64,000 nucleotides of DNA, taken from assembly GCA_017553635.1 (NCBI GenBank), contig JAFZKN010000012.1:66483-130482 (forward strand). The letters run 5' to 3'. Shown piece after piece: positions 44,034 through 51,847 of the stretch. The position numbers were made by a program, and so were the translations under genes. The first letter of the stretch is position 1. Each line of letters opens with the position of its first letter. Source of the stretch: Treponema sp. Its GTDB lineage: Bacteria > Spirochaetota > Spirochaetia > Treponematales > Treponemataceae. The notes beneath the pieces were generated by a model. That model saw only the letters and a program-made list of their open reading frames with translations, had not been told where the DNA came from and ran no database searches.

Positions 44034-44279
44034 CTAAATATTGCCGGAAAGGAGATCTTCTGCCTCCTGTTTAGTAATTTCTGCCGCTGCATTGCAGATA
44101 GGGCAGATTTTATAGCGTTTTATACTGTACGGAATAAGCGGAATCCAGTATAAAGTGGCCCATTTCATAACCCTTATTACATGAAGGTTTATTTTATAAT
44201 TACAGTTAGGACAAGTTCCACTTTTCTGATATTCACCCAAATCCTTTTTAAAAACCTTTGTTCCATAAACTATAAGCAT
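44034..44279 (-). CDS. Small zinc-ribbon protein
   Basis: An 81-aa protein with two CxxC knuckles, CPNC near residue 23 and CPIC near residue 60, which would bind one zinc ion. A hydrophobic patch between them (WATLYWIPLIPY) suggests membrane contact. Similar small zinc-ribbon proteins exist in many bacteria without known function. It follows ftsH by 10 bp and has an AAGGA ribosome-binding site, so it is cotranscribed. Confidence 0.75.
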   Translation of the reverse strand: MLIVYGTKVFKKDLGEYQKSGTCPNCNYKINLHVIRVMKWATLYWIPLIPYSIKRYKICPICNAAAEITKQEAEDLLSGNI

Positions 44280-44289
44280 ATATTATTCC

Positions 44290-46359
44290 TTAAATCTTTT
44301 TTCCAGATTTTTCTGTTTTTTTTGAATCTTTATTTTTTGTGGCAGCCTTTGTTTTTGACTTTAAATCTGATTCTTGTTTATCAGTCTTTATCTTTAAACC
44401 GATTAAGTCATAAAATTCTTTTGATTCAAGCGTTTCAACTTCAAGAAGCTTTGCAGAAACTTTTTCTACGAGAGACTTTTTCTTCTTAAGAAGTTTAATG
44501 ACATAATCATAACGTTCATCAAGAATGCGGGCTATTTCATCATCAACATACTTCTGAGTGTCTTCACTAAACTCCCTTACTAAAACAGGTTGTCCACCTC
44601 TTCGGCCGAGGACACCACGTCCAAGTGTCATATTCTTAAATCTGTCACTCATTCCGTAGTCAACAATCATTTCTTTTACAAGGTCAGTAGCGCGGGCAAT
44701 ATCATTTGAAGCACCTGTTGAAATATCTCCAAGCATGATTTCTTCTGCTGCACGTCCACCAAGCAATGTATCAACTTCATCAATCATATCTTTCTGAGTC
44801 CAGAAATTCTTTTCTTCCTGTTCACGATGCTGAGTAAAGCCTCCGATACCGTGGCTTCGTGGAACTATTGTAATTTTATTTACCGGAGGATAATCCGGTA
44901 TAAATGCACCTACGATTGCATGTCCTGTTTCATGGACAGCAACAAGCTTCATTTCTTTTTTATTATCCTTGCGGCTTTTCTTTTTAAGACCAATGCTTAC
45001 TTTATCGATAGCTTCGTTAAAGTCTTCCATTGTAACTTTTTTTCTTCCATTTCTTACAGCAAGGAGAGCAGCTTCGTTTACAACGTTTGCAAGATCAGCT
45101 CCGGCAAATCCTACAGTTCCGTGTGCGATTGATTCAAAGTCTACATCATCATCAAGTTTAACATTCTTTGCATGTATACGTAAGATTTCTTCCCTTCCCT
45201 TTACATCAGGACATTCAACAGGAACCTGACGGTCAAAACGGCCAGGTCTCAAAAGTGCCGGGTCAAGAATGTCTGCACGGTTTGTTGCAGCAAGAATAAT
45301 CAGACCTTTTTCATTTTCAAAACCATCCATTTCGACAAGAAGCTGGTTTAAAGTCTGTTCACGTTCATCATTTCCACCACCATAACCGTTTACACGATTT
45401 TTTCCGAGCGCATCAATTTCGTCAATAAAAACAATACAAGGTGCCTTTTCTCTTGCTTTCTGAAAAAGATCCCTTACACGACTTGCTCCGACACCGACAA
45501 ACATTTCAACAAAGTCAGAACCACTTATACTGAAGAACGGTACACCTGCTTCTCCTGCAACTGCCCTTGCAAGTAAAGTTTTACCTGTTCCCGGAGGTCC
45601 GACAAGAAGAACACCCTTTGGAATTTTTCCACCGATGTCTGTATATTTTTTCGGAGACTTTAAAAAATCTACTACTTCGATAAGTTCTTCCTTTGCTTCA
45701 TCAACACCTGCAACATCTGTAAAACGTGTCTTAACTTTTCCTTCTTCAATTGTCTTCGCTTTAGAAGCTCCGGCACCGAAAATACTTCCCATGCCGCCAC
45801 CCATGCTGCTTCCCATTTTTCTAAAGAAATAAATGAGAACACCAATCATAAGAATCGGAATTCCAAACTGAATTAAAATTCCAAGAAGAAGATTGTTCTG
45901 TCTCCTTTCATATCTGTAAACAATATTTTTTTCATCAAGGTAAGCAGAAAAATCTTTTACGACATCAGCAAAACCAACTGCTTTATAGCATTTTCTTTTA
46001 AGCTGTCCTTCAGGATTAGTAAAGAATGAACGGTTCTTCTGGTTTTCAATAGGGATAACAACATCATAACCATAAACAAATTCTTCAGAAATAATTACTT
46101 CTTTTATTTCCCCGGCTTCAATTTTATTTTTAAACTCGCTGAACTCAACATCAATCTCATTTTTCTGAGATGACATGATATGGAAAATTCCCATCAGAAG
46201 AATGATAACAGCAATCATTCCGAAAAACGGAAAATGAGGTCCCTTATTTTCCGGTCCCTTTTTGTCACCCGAATCAAGTTTAAAAAAATCATACGGATCA
46301 TTTTCTTTTTTATTTTTGTTGTCGTTATTGTTCTCACTTAAGCTGTTTCTTGTACCCAT
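44290..46359 (-). CDS. ftsH: ATP-dependent zinc metalloprotease FtsH
   Basis: A 689-aa membrane-anchored AAA+ protease for quality control of membrane proteins. Two membrane helices (near residues ~48-67 and ~160-180) flank an extracytoplasmic domain; the AAA domain has Walker A GPPGTGKT and Walker B IVFIDEIDALG; the SRH NRADILDPALLRPGRFDRQ and protease motif HETGH follow. The N-terminus is Asn/Lys/Asp-rich. ATG 46359 is preferred because TAGGAA lies 6 nt upstream; ATG 46383, 7 nt after a -10 element, would give a leaderless form with eight more residues. Confidence 0.93.
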   Translation of the reverse strand: MGTRNSLSENNNDNKNKKENDPYDFFKLDSGDKKGPENKGPHFPFFGMIAVIILLMGIFHIMSSQKNEIDVEFSEFKNKIEAGEIKEVIISEEFVYGYDVVIPIENQKNRSFFTNPEGQLKRKCYKAVGFADVVKDFSAYLDEKNIVYRYERRQNNLLLGILIQFGIPILMIGVLIYFFRKMGSSMGGGMGSIFGAGASKAKTIEEGKVKTRFTDVAGVDEAKEELIEVVDFLKSPKKYTDIGGKIPKGVLLVGPPGTGKTLLARAVAGEAGVPFFSISGSDFVEMFVGVGASRVRDLFQKAREKAPCIVFIDEIDALGKNRVNGYGGGNDEREQTLNQLLVEMDGFENEKGLIILAATNRADILDPALLRPGRFDRQVPVECPDVKGREEILRIHAKNVKLDDDVDFESIAHGTVGFAGADLANVVNEAALLAVRNGRKKVTMEDFNEAIDKVSIGLKKKSRKDNKKEMKLVAVHETGHAIVGAFIPDYPPVNKITIVPRSHGIGGFTQHREQEEKNFWTQKDMIDEVDTLLGGRAAEEIMLGDISTGASNDIARATDLVKEMIVDYGMSDRFKNMTLGRGVLGRRGGQPVLVREFSEDTQKYVDDEIARILDERYDYVIKLLKKKKSLVEKVSAKLLEVETLESKEFYDLIGLKIKTDKQESDLKSKTKAATKNKDSKKTEKSGKKI

Positions 46360-46390
46360 GTTATTTCCTACTATATATTTCATTAGTATA

Positions 46391-46419
46391 AGTATACGAA
46401 AATAATCAAAAATAGTCAT
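46391..46419 (-). promoter_or_regulatory. ftsH promoter
   Basis: Minus-strand ATGACT, 17-bp spacer and TATACT. Initiation near 46384 gives either a leaderless RNA (ATG 46383) or a 24-nt leader to the preferred ATG 46359. Confidence 0.5.
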
Positions 46420-46458
46420 TAAAATTCAAAATTTTTATAAAATTCAGCATAAAAAACA

Positions 46459-46485
46459 TAAAGTTATTTTTTTAAATTCCGACAA
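46459..46485 (+). promoter_or_regulatory. Sigma-28 (FliA)-type promoter of fliS
   Basis: TAAAGTTA, an 11-bp spacer and TCCGACAA compare with the flagellar sigma-28 consensus TAAAGTTT-N11-GCCGATAA (7 of 8 and 6 of 8 matches). The downstream gene is a flagellin chaperone, the expected kind of target. Confidence 0.65.
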
Positions 46486-46499
46486 TCAAAACGATATAC

Positions 46500-46513
46500 C
46501 CTGAATTTTCAGG
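46500..46513 (+). promoter_or_regulatory. Small hairpin before the fliS ribosome-binding site
   Basis: CCTGAA / TTCAGG arms with a 2-nt spacer, a few bases upstream of AAGGGGG. Confidence 0.3.
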
Positions 46514-46529
46514 ATTTTAAGGGGGAACC

Positions 46530-46970
46530 ATGGGTTATAGCCAGGCATACAATGCATATAAAACTACAAACGTAAAAACAGCAAGTCAGGGACGCTTAAT
46601 CGTTCTGTTATATGAAGAAGCTGTTCGCCAGCTTACGCTTGCTTCATCCCTTTATGGACCCGATGGAAAACTACCAGTCAAAAATATAGAAAAATTTGGA
46701 AATGCAATCCTTAAAAGCCAGGAAATCATAACGGAACTTCAGGTTTCCCTCGACATGGAAAAAGGCGGAGAGATTGCCTCCAACCTTATGGCTCTCTACA
46801 TTTTCTTTAACAAACAGCTTACAGAAGCAAATATAAAAAAAGATAAAGCAGTTCTCGATTCAATTCTTAAAATGATGAGTGATCTGTGTGAATCCTGGAC
46901 ACAGGCTGCTTCTTCAAGTGCTAACTCACCTGCAGCACCTGTTCAGCAGACATTAAACATTGAGGGGTAA
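46530..46970 (+). CDS. fliS: Flagellin export chaperone FliS
   Basis: A 146-aa cytoplasmic chaperone that keeps flagellin from polymerising before export. Family features: N-terminal AYNAYKTTNVKTASQGRLIVLLYEEAVRQL, then a helical bundle with DMEKGGEIASNLMALYIF, and a C-terminal helix DLCESWTQAA. The C-terminus is Ala/Ser/Pro-rich. A strong AAGGGGG ribosome-binding site and a sigma-28-like promoter precede it. The next gene starts 5 bp after its stop. Confidence 0.93.
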   Translation: MGYSQAYNAYKTTNVKTASQGRLIVLLYEEAVRQLTLASSLYGPDGKLPVKNIEKFGNAILKSQEIITELQVSLDMEKGGEIASNLMALYIFFNKQLTEANIKKDKAVLDSILKMMSDLCESWTQAASSSANSPAAPVQQTLNIEG

Positions 46971-46975
46971 GTTAT

Positions 46976-47446
46976 ATGGAACAGATTTCAAAAGAAGAAC
47001 TTGAAGAAAGAGTTGCTTTATTAAAAAAATTCAGATCACTTCTTGAAAAACAGCGTGCAAAATTTCAGGAATACCTGAACGTACTTGAAAAACAGGAAAC
47101 TTCCATTACTTCAGAAAATCCAGAAACACTTCTTGCACACACAGAACTTGAGCAGCAGGTTGTTGCAAACATAATGAATCTTCAGAAAGTAATCGTACCT
47201 ATGTCAGAGATTTACAAAGAAAAAGGTGCTCACTTAGAAGAAGAATCTGTTAACACAATTCAAAAAGATCTCGAAGACCTTCAGCAGAAGGTTCTTATTC
47301 AGAATAAAAAAAATCGTGAACTTTTAAAGACACATATCGTGCAGATAAGAAAACAGATTACTGCATTAAAGAATCCGTACAAAAACGTAAGAAGCGTTTA
47401 TGCAGAAAAAGCAGTTGTCGGAAATCTTGTTGCAGTAGAAGCATAA
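46976..47446 (+). CDS. FlgN-like flagellar chaperone
   Basis: A 156-aa protein, almost entirely coiled-coil helix with many Gln, Glu and Lys residues and a positively charged C-terminus (NPYKNVRSVYAEKAV). Size, composition and position after fliS fit FlgN, the export chaperone for hook-filament junction proteins, but low complexity makes this family assignment tentative. GAGGGG, overlapping the end of fliS, is the ribosome-binding site. A terminator follows that lies partly in the convergent CDF gene. Confidence 0.65.
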   Translation: MEQISKEELEERVALLKKFRSLLEKQRAKFQEYLNVLEKQETSITSENPETLLAHTELEQQVVANIMNLQKVIVPMSEIYKEKGAHLEEESVNTIQKDLEDLQQKVLIQNKKNRELLKTHIVQIRKQITALKNPYKNVRSVYAEKAVVGNLVAVEA

Positions 47447-47468
47447 AATCCGGCATATCGCTTACGAA

Positions 47469-47497
47469 AGCCGCCTAGACAAAAGGCGGCTCTATTT
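47469..47497 (+). terminator. Terminator of fliS-flgN, overlapping the end of the CDF gene
   Basis: AGCCGCC / GGCGGCT arms with a 9-nt loop, then CTATTTTTA. On the other strand the 3' arm encodes the last codons of the CDF transporter, whose stop is at 47475. Confidence 0.75.
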
Positions 47498-48647
47498 TTA
47501 TAACGCAAAAATAATTTTTCTTTACCGACATCACATCTTTAGAAATCTTTTCAATAATTTCTTTATCACACACACTGCATTCATGAGGTTTAACAAGATC
47601 AAATACAACATTGGTATGTGTATTTCCAGGAACAATTCTTAAATCATGAATTGTCAGATCAGGATAAATTTCTAATGCACTCTTTCTGATTAACTCGTTG
47701 AGTATCTTGATTTCCGGAGAATCAGGATCAATCGGATCCATGTGAATTGTTGCAGTACAGTTAAATTTAGTTCCAAGTTCATTTTCAATTATATCAATAT
47801 CATCATGAATATCATAAATATTATTTGCACCGTTCACTTCTGCGTGAAGAGAAATCATTCTTCTGCCAGGACCATAATCATGAACAACAAGATCATGTAT
47901 TCCATTTACAACTTTGTGAGCCATCACTGTTTTTTCAATTTCATCAACAAGCTCTTTTTCCGGTGGCTGACCGAGTAAAGGATCAATAGTTTCTCGCAGA
48001 GAATCGATTCCATTTTTAAGAATAAAAGCAGAAACTAAAATACCTGCAATTCCATCAACAGGAAGATCTGTAATATCGAGCATGTAAATTACTGTAGAAA
48101 CAAGAACTACAAAAGTCGAAATCATATCAGAAAGACTGTCTTTTGCAGTTGCTTCCATCGATGAAGAATTTATTTTTTTTGAAATCTTATGATTGAATAA
48201 ATACATATATGCTTTGACTGCAATCGAAACTGCAAGAATCGTTACAGACAGAACAGAACCTTCTACATCCGTAGGGTTTATCACAGACTTAACAGATGAT
48301 TTTAAAAGTTCAATTCCCATCATGAGAATTAAAAACGAAACAAAAAGTCCCGTGATGTATTCAAAGCGGCCGTGACCGAACGGATGATCTTTGTCAGGTT
48401 TTTTACCAGAGAGTTTAAAGCCCAGAACAGTTACAATAGAAGCTCCGGCATCGGAAAGGTTGTTCATGGAATCTGCAAGGATAGCAAGTGACTTTGAAAC
48501 AAGCCCTGCAAGAAGCTTTATCAAAAATAAAACGATATTTAGAAAAATTCCATATGCACCACAAAGCATTCCATAAGATTTACGGACTTCTGGATTTTTA
48601 ACATCTTCTGAATTTTTTATAAAAATTTTTGTAAGTATAGAAAACAT
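47475..48647 (-). CDS. Cation diffusion facilitator (metal efflux) transporter
   Basis: A 390-aa inner-membrane transporter with six membrane helices (~25-230), the CDF signature SLAILADSMNNLSDAGAS, the HPFGHGRFEY loop and a cytoplasmic dimerisation domain, plus an extra ~80-residue C-terminal domain. Metal-site residues read D-S-M-N-N in helix 2 and D-S-L-S-D in helix 5; Zn transporters usually have His in the latter, so manganese or iron is more likely (inference). No Shine-Dalgarno sequence; the promoter ends 7 nt before the ATG. Confidence 0.9.
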   Translation of the reverse strand: MFSILTKIFIKNSEDVKNPEVRKSYGMLCGAYGIFLNIVLFLIKLLAGLVSKSLAILADSMNNLSDAGASIVTVLGFKLSGKKPDKDHPFGHGRFEYITGLFVSFLILMMGIELLKSSVKSVINPTDVEGSVLSVTILAVSIAVKAYMYLFNHKISKKINSSSMEATAKDSLSDMISTFVVLVSTVIYMLDITDLPVDGIAGILVSAFILKNGIDSLRETIDPLLGQPPEKELVDEIEKTVMAHKVVNGIHDLVVHDYGPGRRMISLHAEVNGANNIYDIHDDIDIIENELGTKFNCTATIHMDPIDPDSPEIKILNELIRKSALEIYPDLTIHDLRIVPGNTHTNVVFDLVKPHECSVCDKEIIEKISKDVMSVKKNYFCVIKIEPPFV

Positions 48648-48654
48648 GAAACTT

Positions 48655-48683
48655 ATTATACAACCGGGGGCTTTATGGGTAAA
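48655..48683 (-). promoter_or_regulatory. CDF transporter promoter, apparently leaderless
   Basis: Minus-strand TTTACC, 17-bp spacer and perfect TATAAT, ending 7 nt before the ATG at 48647. Confidence 0.6.
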
Positions 48684-48752
48684 GGGCTAAAAAAAACCAG
48701 TAGAACAAACGGGTGATAATCGTTATAATCGTTTCATCAAAACACATTATAA

Positions 48753-48783
48753 ACCGGTTTTGCCCCGTGAGGACTTTACCGGT
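48753..48783 (+). promoter_or_regulatory. Hairpin in the leader of the PurF-like gene
   Basis: Two copies of the palindrome ACCGGT, 19 nt apart, can pair with each other; the stem ends 3-4 nt before the AAAGGAC ribosome-binding site. Either an RNA control element or a protein-binding site. Confidence 0.4.
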
Positions 48784-48800
48784 ACAAAAGGACACTGAAA

Positions 48801-50216
48801 ATGGGCGGATTTTTTGGAGTTGCTTCTAAAGACGACTGTTCTTTAGACTTATTTTTTGGCGTTGACTATCACTCTCATCTTGGGACAAGACGCGGGGGCC
48901 TTGCAATTCTTACAAAAGACAGGAAATTTCAGCGTTCCATCCACAACATTCAGAACTCCCCTTTCAGAACAAAATTTGAAAAAGACATAGACGACATGCA
49001 TGGTTCACTCGGTATCGGCTGTATCAGTGATTATGAACCGCAGCCTCTTTTAGTTCACTCACACCTTGGAAGCTATGCAATTACAACAGTCGGAATCGTT
49101 AACAATAAAAACGAACTTGAAAAAGAAATCCTTGAAGGCGGATACACACACTTTCTTGAAATGAGCGGTGGAGAAGTAAACCAGACAGAATTAATTGTAG
49201 CTCTCATCAATCACAAAAAATCAATCCCGGAAGGAATCAAATACGTTCAGGAAAAAATAAAAGGTTCCATTTCAATGCTCATCATGACGGAAGAAGGAAT
49301 CTATGCTGCAAGAGACAAGCTTGGACGTACACCTGTTCAGGTCGGAAAAAAAGACAATTCTTTCTGTCTTTCATTTGAAAGCTTTGCATATATAAATCTT
49401 GGATACAAAGATTATCATGAACTTGGACCTGGAGAAATAGTTTACATTACTCCGGACAAGATGGAAGTAATTCAGCAGCCTGGAAAAGAAATGAAAATCT
49501 GTACTTTCCTCTGGTGCTATTACGGTTATCCAACTTCTTCTTATGAAGGAGTTAATGTTGAACAGATGCGTTACAACTGCGGAAAATATCTTGCACGCAG
49601 GGACAAAGGTTCTGTAACACCAGACAGTGTTGCCGGTGTTCCGGACAGCGGAACTGCACATGCAGTCGGTTATGCAAACGAATCCGGAATTCCTTTTACG
49701 CGTCCATTCATAAAATACACACCAACATGGCCGCGTTCGTTTATGCCTACAAGTCAGGATCAGAGAAACCTCATCGCACACATGAAACTCATTCCTGTTC
49801 AGCCGCTCATCAAAGGTAAAAAAATTCTTTTAATCGATGACTCAATCGTTCGCGGAACACAGCTAAGGGAAACAACTGACTTTTTATATGAAAGCGGTGC
49901 AAAAGAAGTTCACGTTCGTCCTGCATGTCCACCGATTATGTTCGGATGCAAATACTTAAACTTTTCAAGAAGTAATTCAGAACTGGATCTCATTACACGC
50001 CGTGTAATCAAAAAGTTCGAAGGTGACAATGTAAGTGAAGAAACAATCAAAAAATACTGTGACCCGGATTCAAAAGAATACGCAGCAATGCTTGAAGAAA
50101 TCTGTAAACAGCTTCACTTTACTACATTACGATTCCACAGACTTGATGACATGCTTGAAAGCGTAGGAATTGATCAGAGTAAACTCTGTACATACTGCTG
50201 GAACGGTCAGGAATAA
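48801..50216 (+). CDS. purF: PurF-like protein with inactive-looking glutaminase domain
   Basis: A 471-aa protein homologous along its length to amidophosphoribosyltransferase, first enzyme of purine synthesis. The phosphoribosyltransferase half is intact: GVPDSGTAHAVGYA and PRPP loop LLIDDSIVRGTQLRE, with late Cys residues (LCTYCWNG). The N-terminal Ntn glutaminase half lacks its key residues: the nucleophile Cys after Met is Gly (MGGFFGV for MCGxFG), HRGQ is HLGT, HVRY is CISD and HNGN is TVGI. It could use free ammonia or have a regulatory or salvage role. No other purine genes are nearby. The ribosome-binding site is AAAGGAC. Confidence 0.88.
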   Translation: MGGFFGVASKDDCSLDLFFGVDYHSHLGTRRGGLAILTKDRKFQRSIHNIQNSPFRTKFEKDIDDMHGSLGIGCISDYEPQPLLVHSHLGSYAITTVGIVNNKNELEKEILEGGYTHFLEMSGGEVNQTELIVALINHKKSIPEGIKYVQEKIKGSISMLIMTEEGIYAARDKLGRTPVQVGKKDNSFCLSFESFAYINLGYKDYHELGPGEIVYITPDKMEVIQQPGKEMKICTFLWCYYGYPTSSYEGVNVEQMRYNCGKYLARRDKGSVTPDSVAGVPDSGTAHAVGYANESGIPFTRPFIKYTPTWPRSFMPTSQDQRNLIAHMKLIPVQPLIKGKKILLIDDSIVRGTQLRETTDFLYESGAKEVHVRPACPPIMFGCKYLNFSRSNSELDLITRRVIKKFEGDNVSEETIKKYCDPDSKEYAAMLEEICKQLHFTTLRFHRLDDMLESVGIDQSKLCTYCWNGQE

Positions 50217-50217
50217 A

Positions 50218-50964
50218 TTACTTCTCGATGTAATCTTTTGAAAGAGAATAAGCAACAAGAAGCTGTCCTGAGTAATACATAAAATTGCTAAAAATGAAAA
50301 TTGCATTCGTCAGGCTCACAGCCATCCACGATGCAGAAAATACCCAGAACTGAAGGAAGAAATCTGAAACACCAAAAAGCAGAGTTCCAATCGGCATCAG
50401 TTTTGCTTCAATAGAATTCCATTTAAAAGATTCAAAACTTTTTACGACAACGATTACAAGTGAAATCATGTAAACAACAGATGGAACAAATAAATCTCCG
50501 AAATTAAAAAATGGAGTTGCAACATCCATCGTCAAAAAGAATGCAATCATCAATGCAGATGCTATAAAAAATTTTTTATTAACTTTTCCATAATTAAGAA
50601 ACGCAAGAAAATAAAAGAACTGAGCAATTACAAACATTACAAATGCAATTACAAAATGAATTTCAAGAAGTATGTCAGCAACAAATGCAAGTGAGAGCCC
50701 GATTAGAATAAAAACAGAAAGCTTTTCAAACCTTTCACTTTTTTTCTTTAAGCGGATGACAGATAAAACAGCAAGAAGCACAAAACAAAAACTTGCAATT
50801 CCTTTAAAAACAATCCACGGAATAAAAGCCCCGGCATCATAACCGTTTGCCAAAAGCCACATGATGTCTTTATTAGAAGGCAGAGAACTGTTAATTCTAA
50901 AAAAGTGCCCGATTGCGAGACTTATCCAGGAACAGGCACTCAGTACTATTGCTACTAAAGCCAT
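50218..50964 (-). CDS. YhhN/TMEM86-family membrane protein
   Basis: A 248-aa protein with about eight hydrophobic segments. Polar residues inside the membrane (VADILLEIHF, FGVSDFFLQFWVF and NAIFIFSNFMYYSGQLLVA) fit the YhhN family, whose animal members are lysoplasmalogenases; plasmalogens occur in some anaerobes. The match is moderate. No Shine-Dalgarno sequence: the promoter ends 6 nt before the ATG. It converges on the PurF-like gene with 1 bp between them. Confidence 0.65.
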   Translation of the reverse strand: MALVAIVLSACSWISLAIGHFFRINSSLPSNKDIMWLLANGYDAGAFIPWIVFKGIASFCFVLLAVLSVIRLKKKSERFEKLSVFILIGLSLAFVADILLEIHFVIAFVMFVIAQFFYFLAFLNYGKVNKKFFIASALMIAFFLTMDVATPFFNFGDLFVPSVVYMISLVIVVVKSFESFKWNSIEAKLMPIGTLLFGVSDFFLQFWVFSASWMAVSLTNAIFIFSNFMYYSGQLLVAYSLSKDYIEK

Positions 50965-50970
50965 ACAATA

Positions 50971-50999
50971 ATTTTAACCCAGAATTTCCAAAATATCAA
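50971..50999 (-). promoter_or_regulatory. YhhN-family gene promoter, apparently leaderless
   Basis: Minus-strand TTGATA, 17-bp spacer and TAAAAT, ending 6 nt before the ATG. Confidence 0.6.
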
Positions 51000-51092
51000 T
51001 TTTCCCCCACTTGTTTTAAATTACATTTTATTAAATAATGTCATTATAAATTATCCGGAAAATGCGGATTTTCACAGCTTGCGGAGGCATTT

Positions 51093-51812
51093 ATGTTTGT
51101 TGAATTTGAATATAAACCGGTTCTCGAAGATTATAATAAGGACGGAACCTTAAAAATCGGAGCAATTCTAAAAGTACTTGAAAACTCAGGAAATACACAT
51201 TCAGACAAAGCCGGAGACAGGATTCTCGATGGCGCAAACAATAAAAAATCATGGGTTTTAACTGACTGGAAAATAAGCATAAATAAATATCCTGTTTACG
51301 GAGACAAAATTACAGCAAAAACATGGAGCCAGACAGTCACACAGATTCTCAACGTTTCGCGTGACTTTGAACTATACTGTAACGGAGAAATCTGCGCCAT
51401 CGGAACAACACGCTGGATTATTCTCGACCTCGATACCGGCCGTCCATGCAAGATTGAACAGGATTTGATTTCTAAATACGGCCCGGAATCAAAATCTGTT
51501 TATACAGAAACGAAGCTCGAAAAAATTCCAGTTCCAGAAGATTTTTCTGCAGTAAAAGAAATACAGATTAGAAGAAGCGACATAGATTTTAACGATCACG
51601 TTCATAACCTTACGTATCTTGATTATGCAATGGAAGTTCTTCCAGAAGATATTTACGAAAAACAGAATTTTTCAACCCTGCGAATCACATATAAGAGTGT
51701 CGTAAAATCAGGTGAAAAACTTGTCGCGAAATATAAATCAGTTGACGGTGCAAATATTGTATTCATCTACAACGACAAAGATGAACTCAAAACTCAAATT
51801 TTATTAAAGTAA
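51093..51812 (+). CDS. Acyl-ACP thioesterase
   Basis: A 239-aa double hot-dog protein of the FatA/acyl-ACP thioesterase type, releasing free fatty acids from acyl-ACP. First hot-dog ~1-125 (KSWVLTDWKISINKYPVYGDKI, TRWIILDLDTGRP), second ~140-239 with the family motif RSDIDFNDHVHNLTYLDYAME, whose Asn and His are catalytic in the family. A GGAGG ribosome-binding site precedes the ATG. No membrane segment. Stand-alone gene, convergent with rpoN. Confidence 0.85.
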   Translation: MFVEFEYKPVLEDYNKDGTLKIGAILKVLENSGNTHSDKAGDRILDGANNKKSWVLTDWKISINKYPVYGDKITAKTWSQTVTQILNVSRDFELYCNGEICAIGTTRWIILDLDTGRPCKIEQDLISKYGPESKSVYTETKLEKIPVPEDFSAVKEIQIRRSDIDFNDHVHNLTYLDYAMEVLPEDIYEKQNFSTLRITYKSVVKSGEKLVAKYKSVDGANIVFIYNDKDELKTQILLK

Positions 51813-51847
51813 ATTTTTTTTACAAAACAGGCATCGCTCTAATATGA

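Noticed and set aside
46360..46419. Longer start for ftsH at 46419
   Set aside because: That ATG is part of the -35 hexamer; the ATGs at 46383 and 46359 fit the promoter better.
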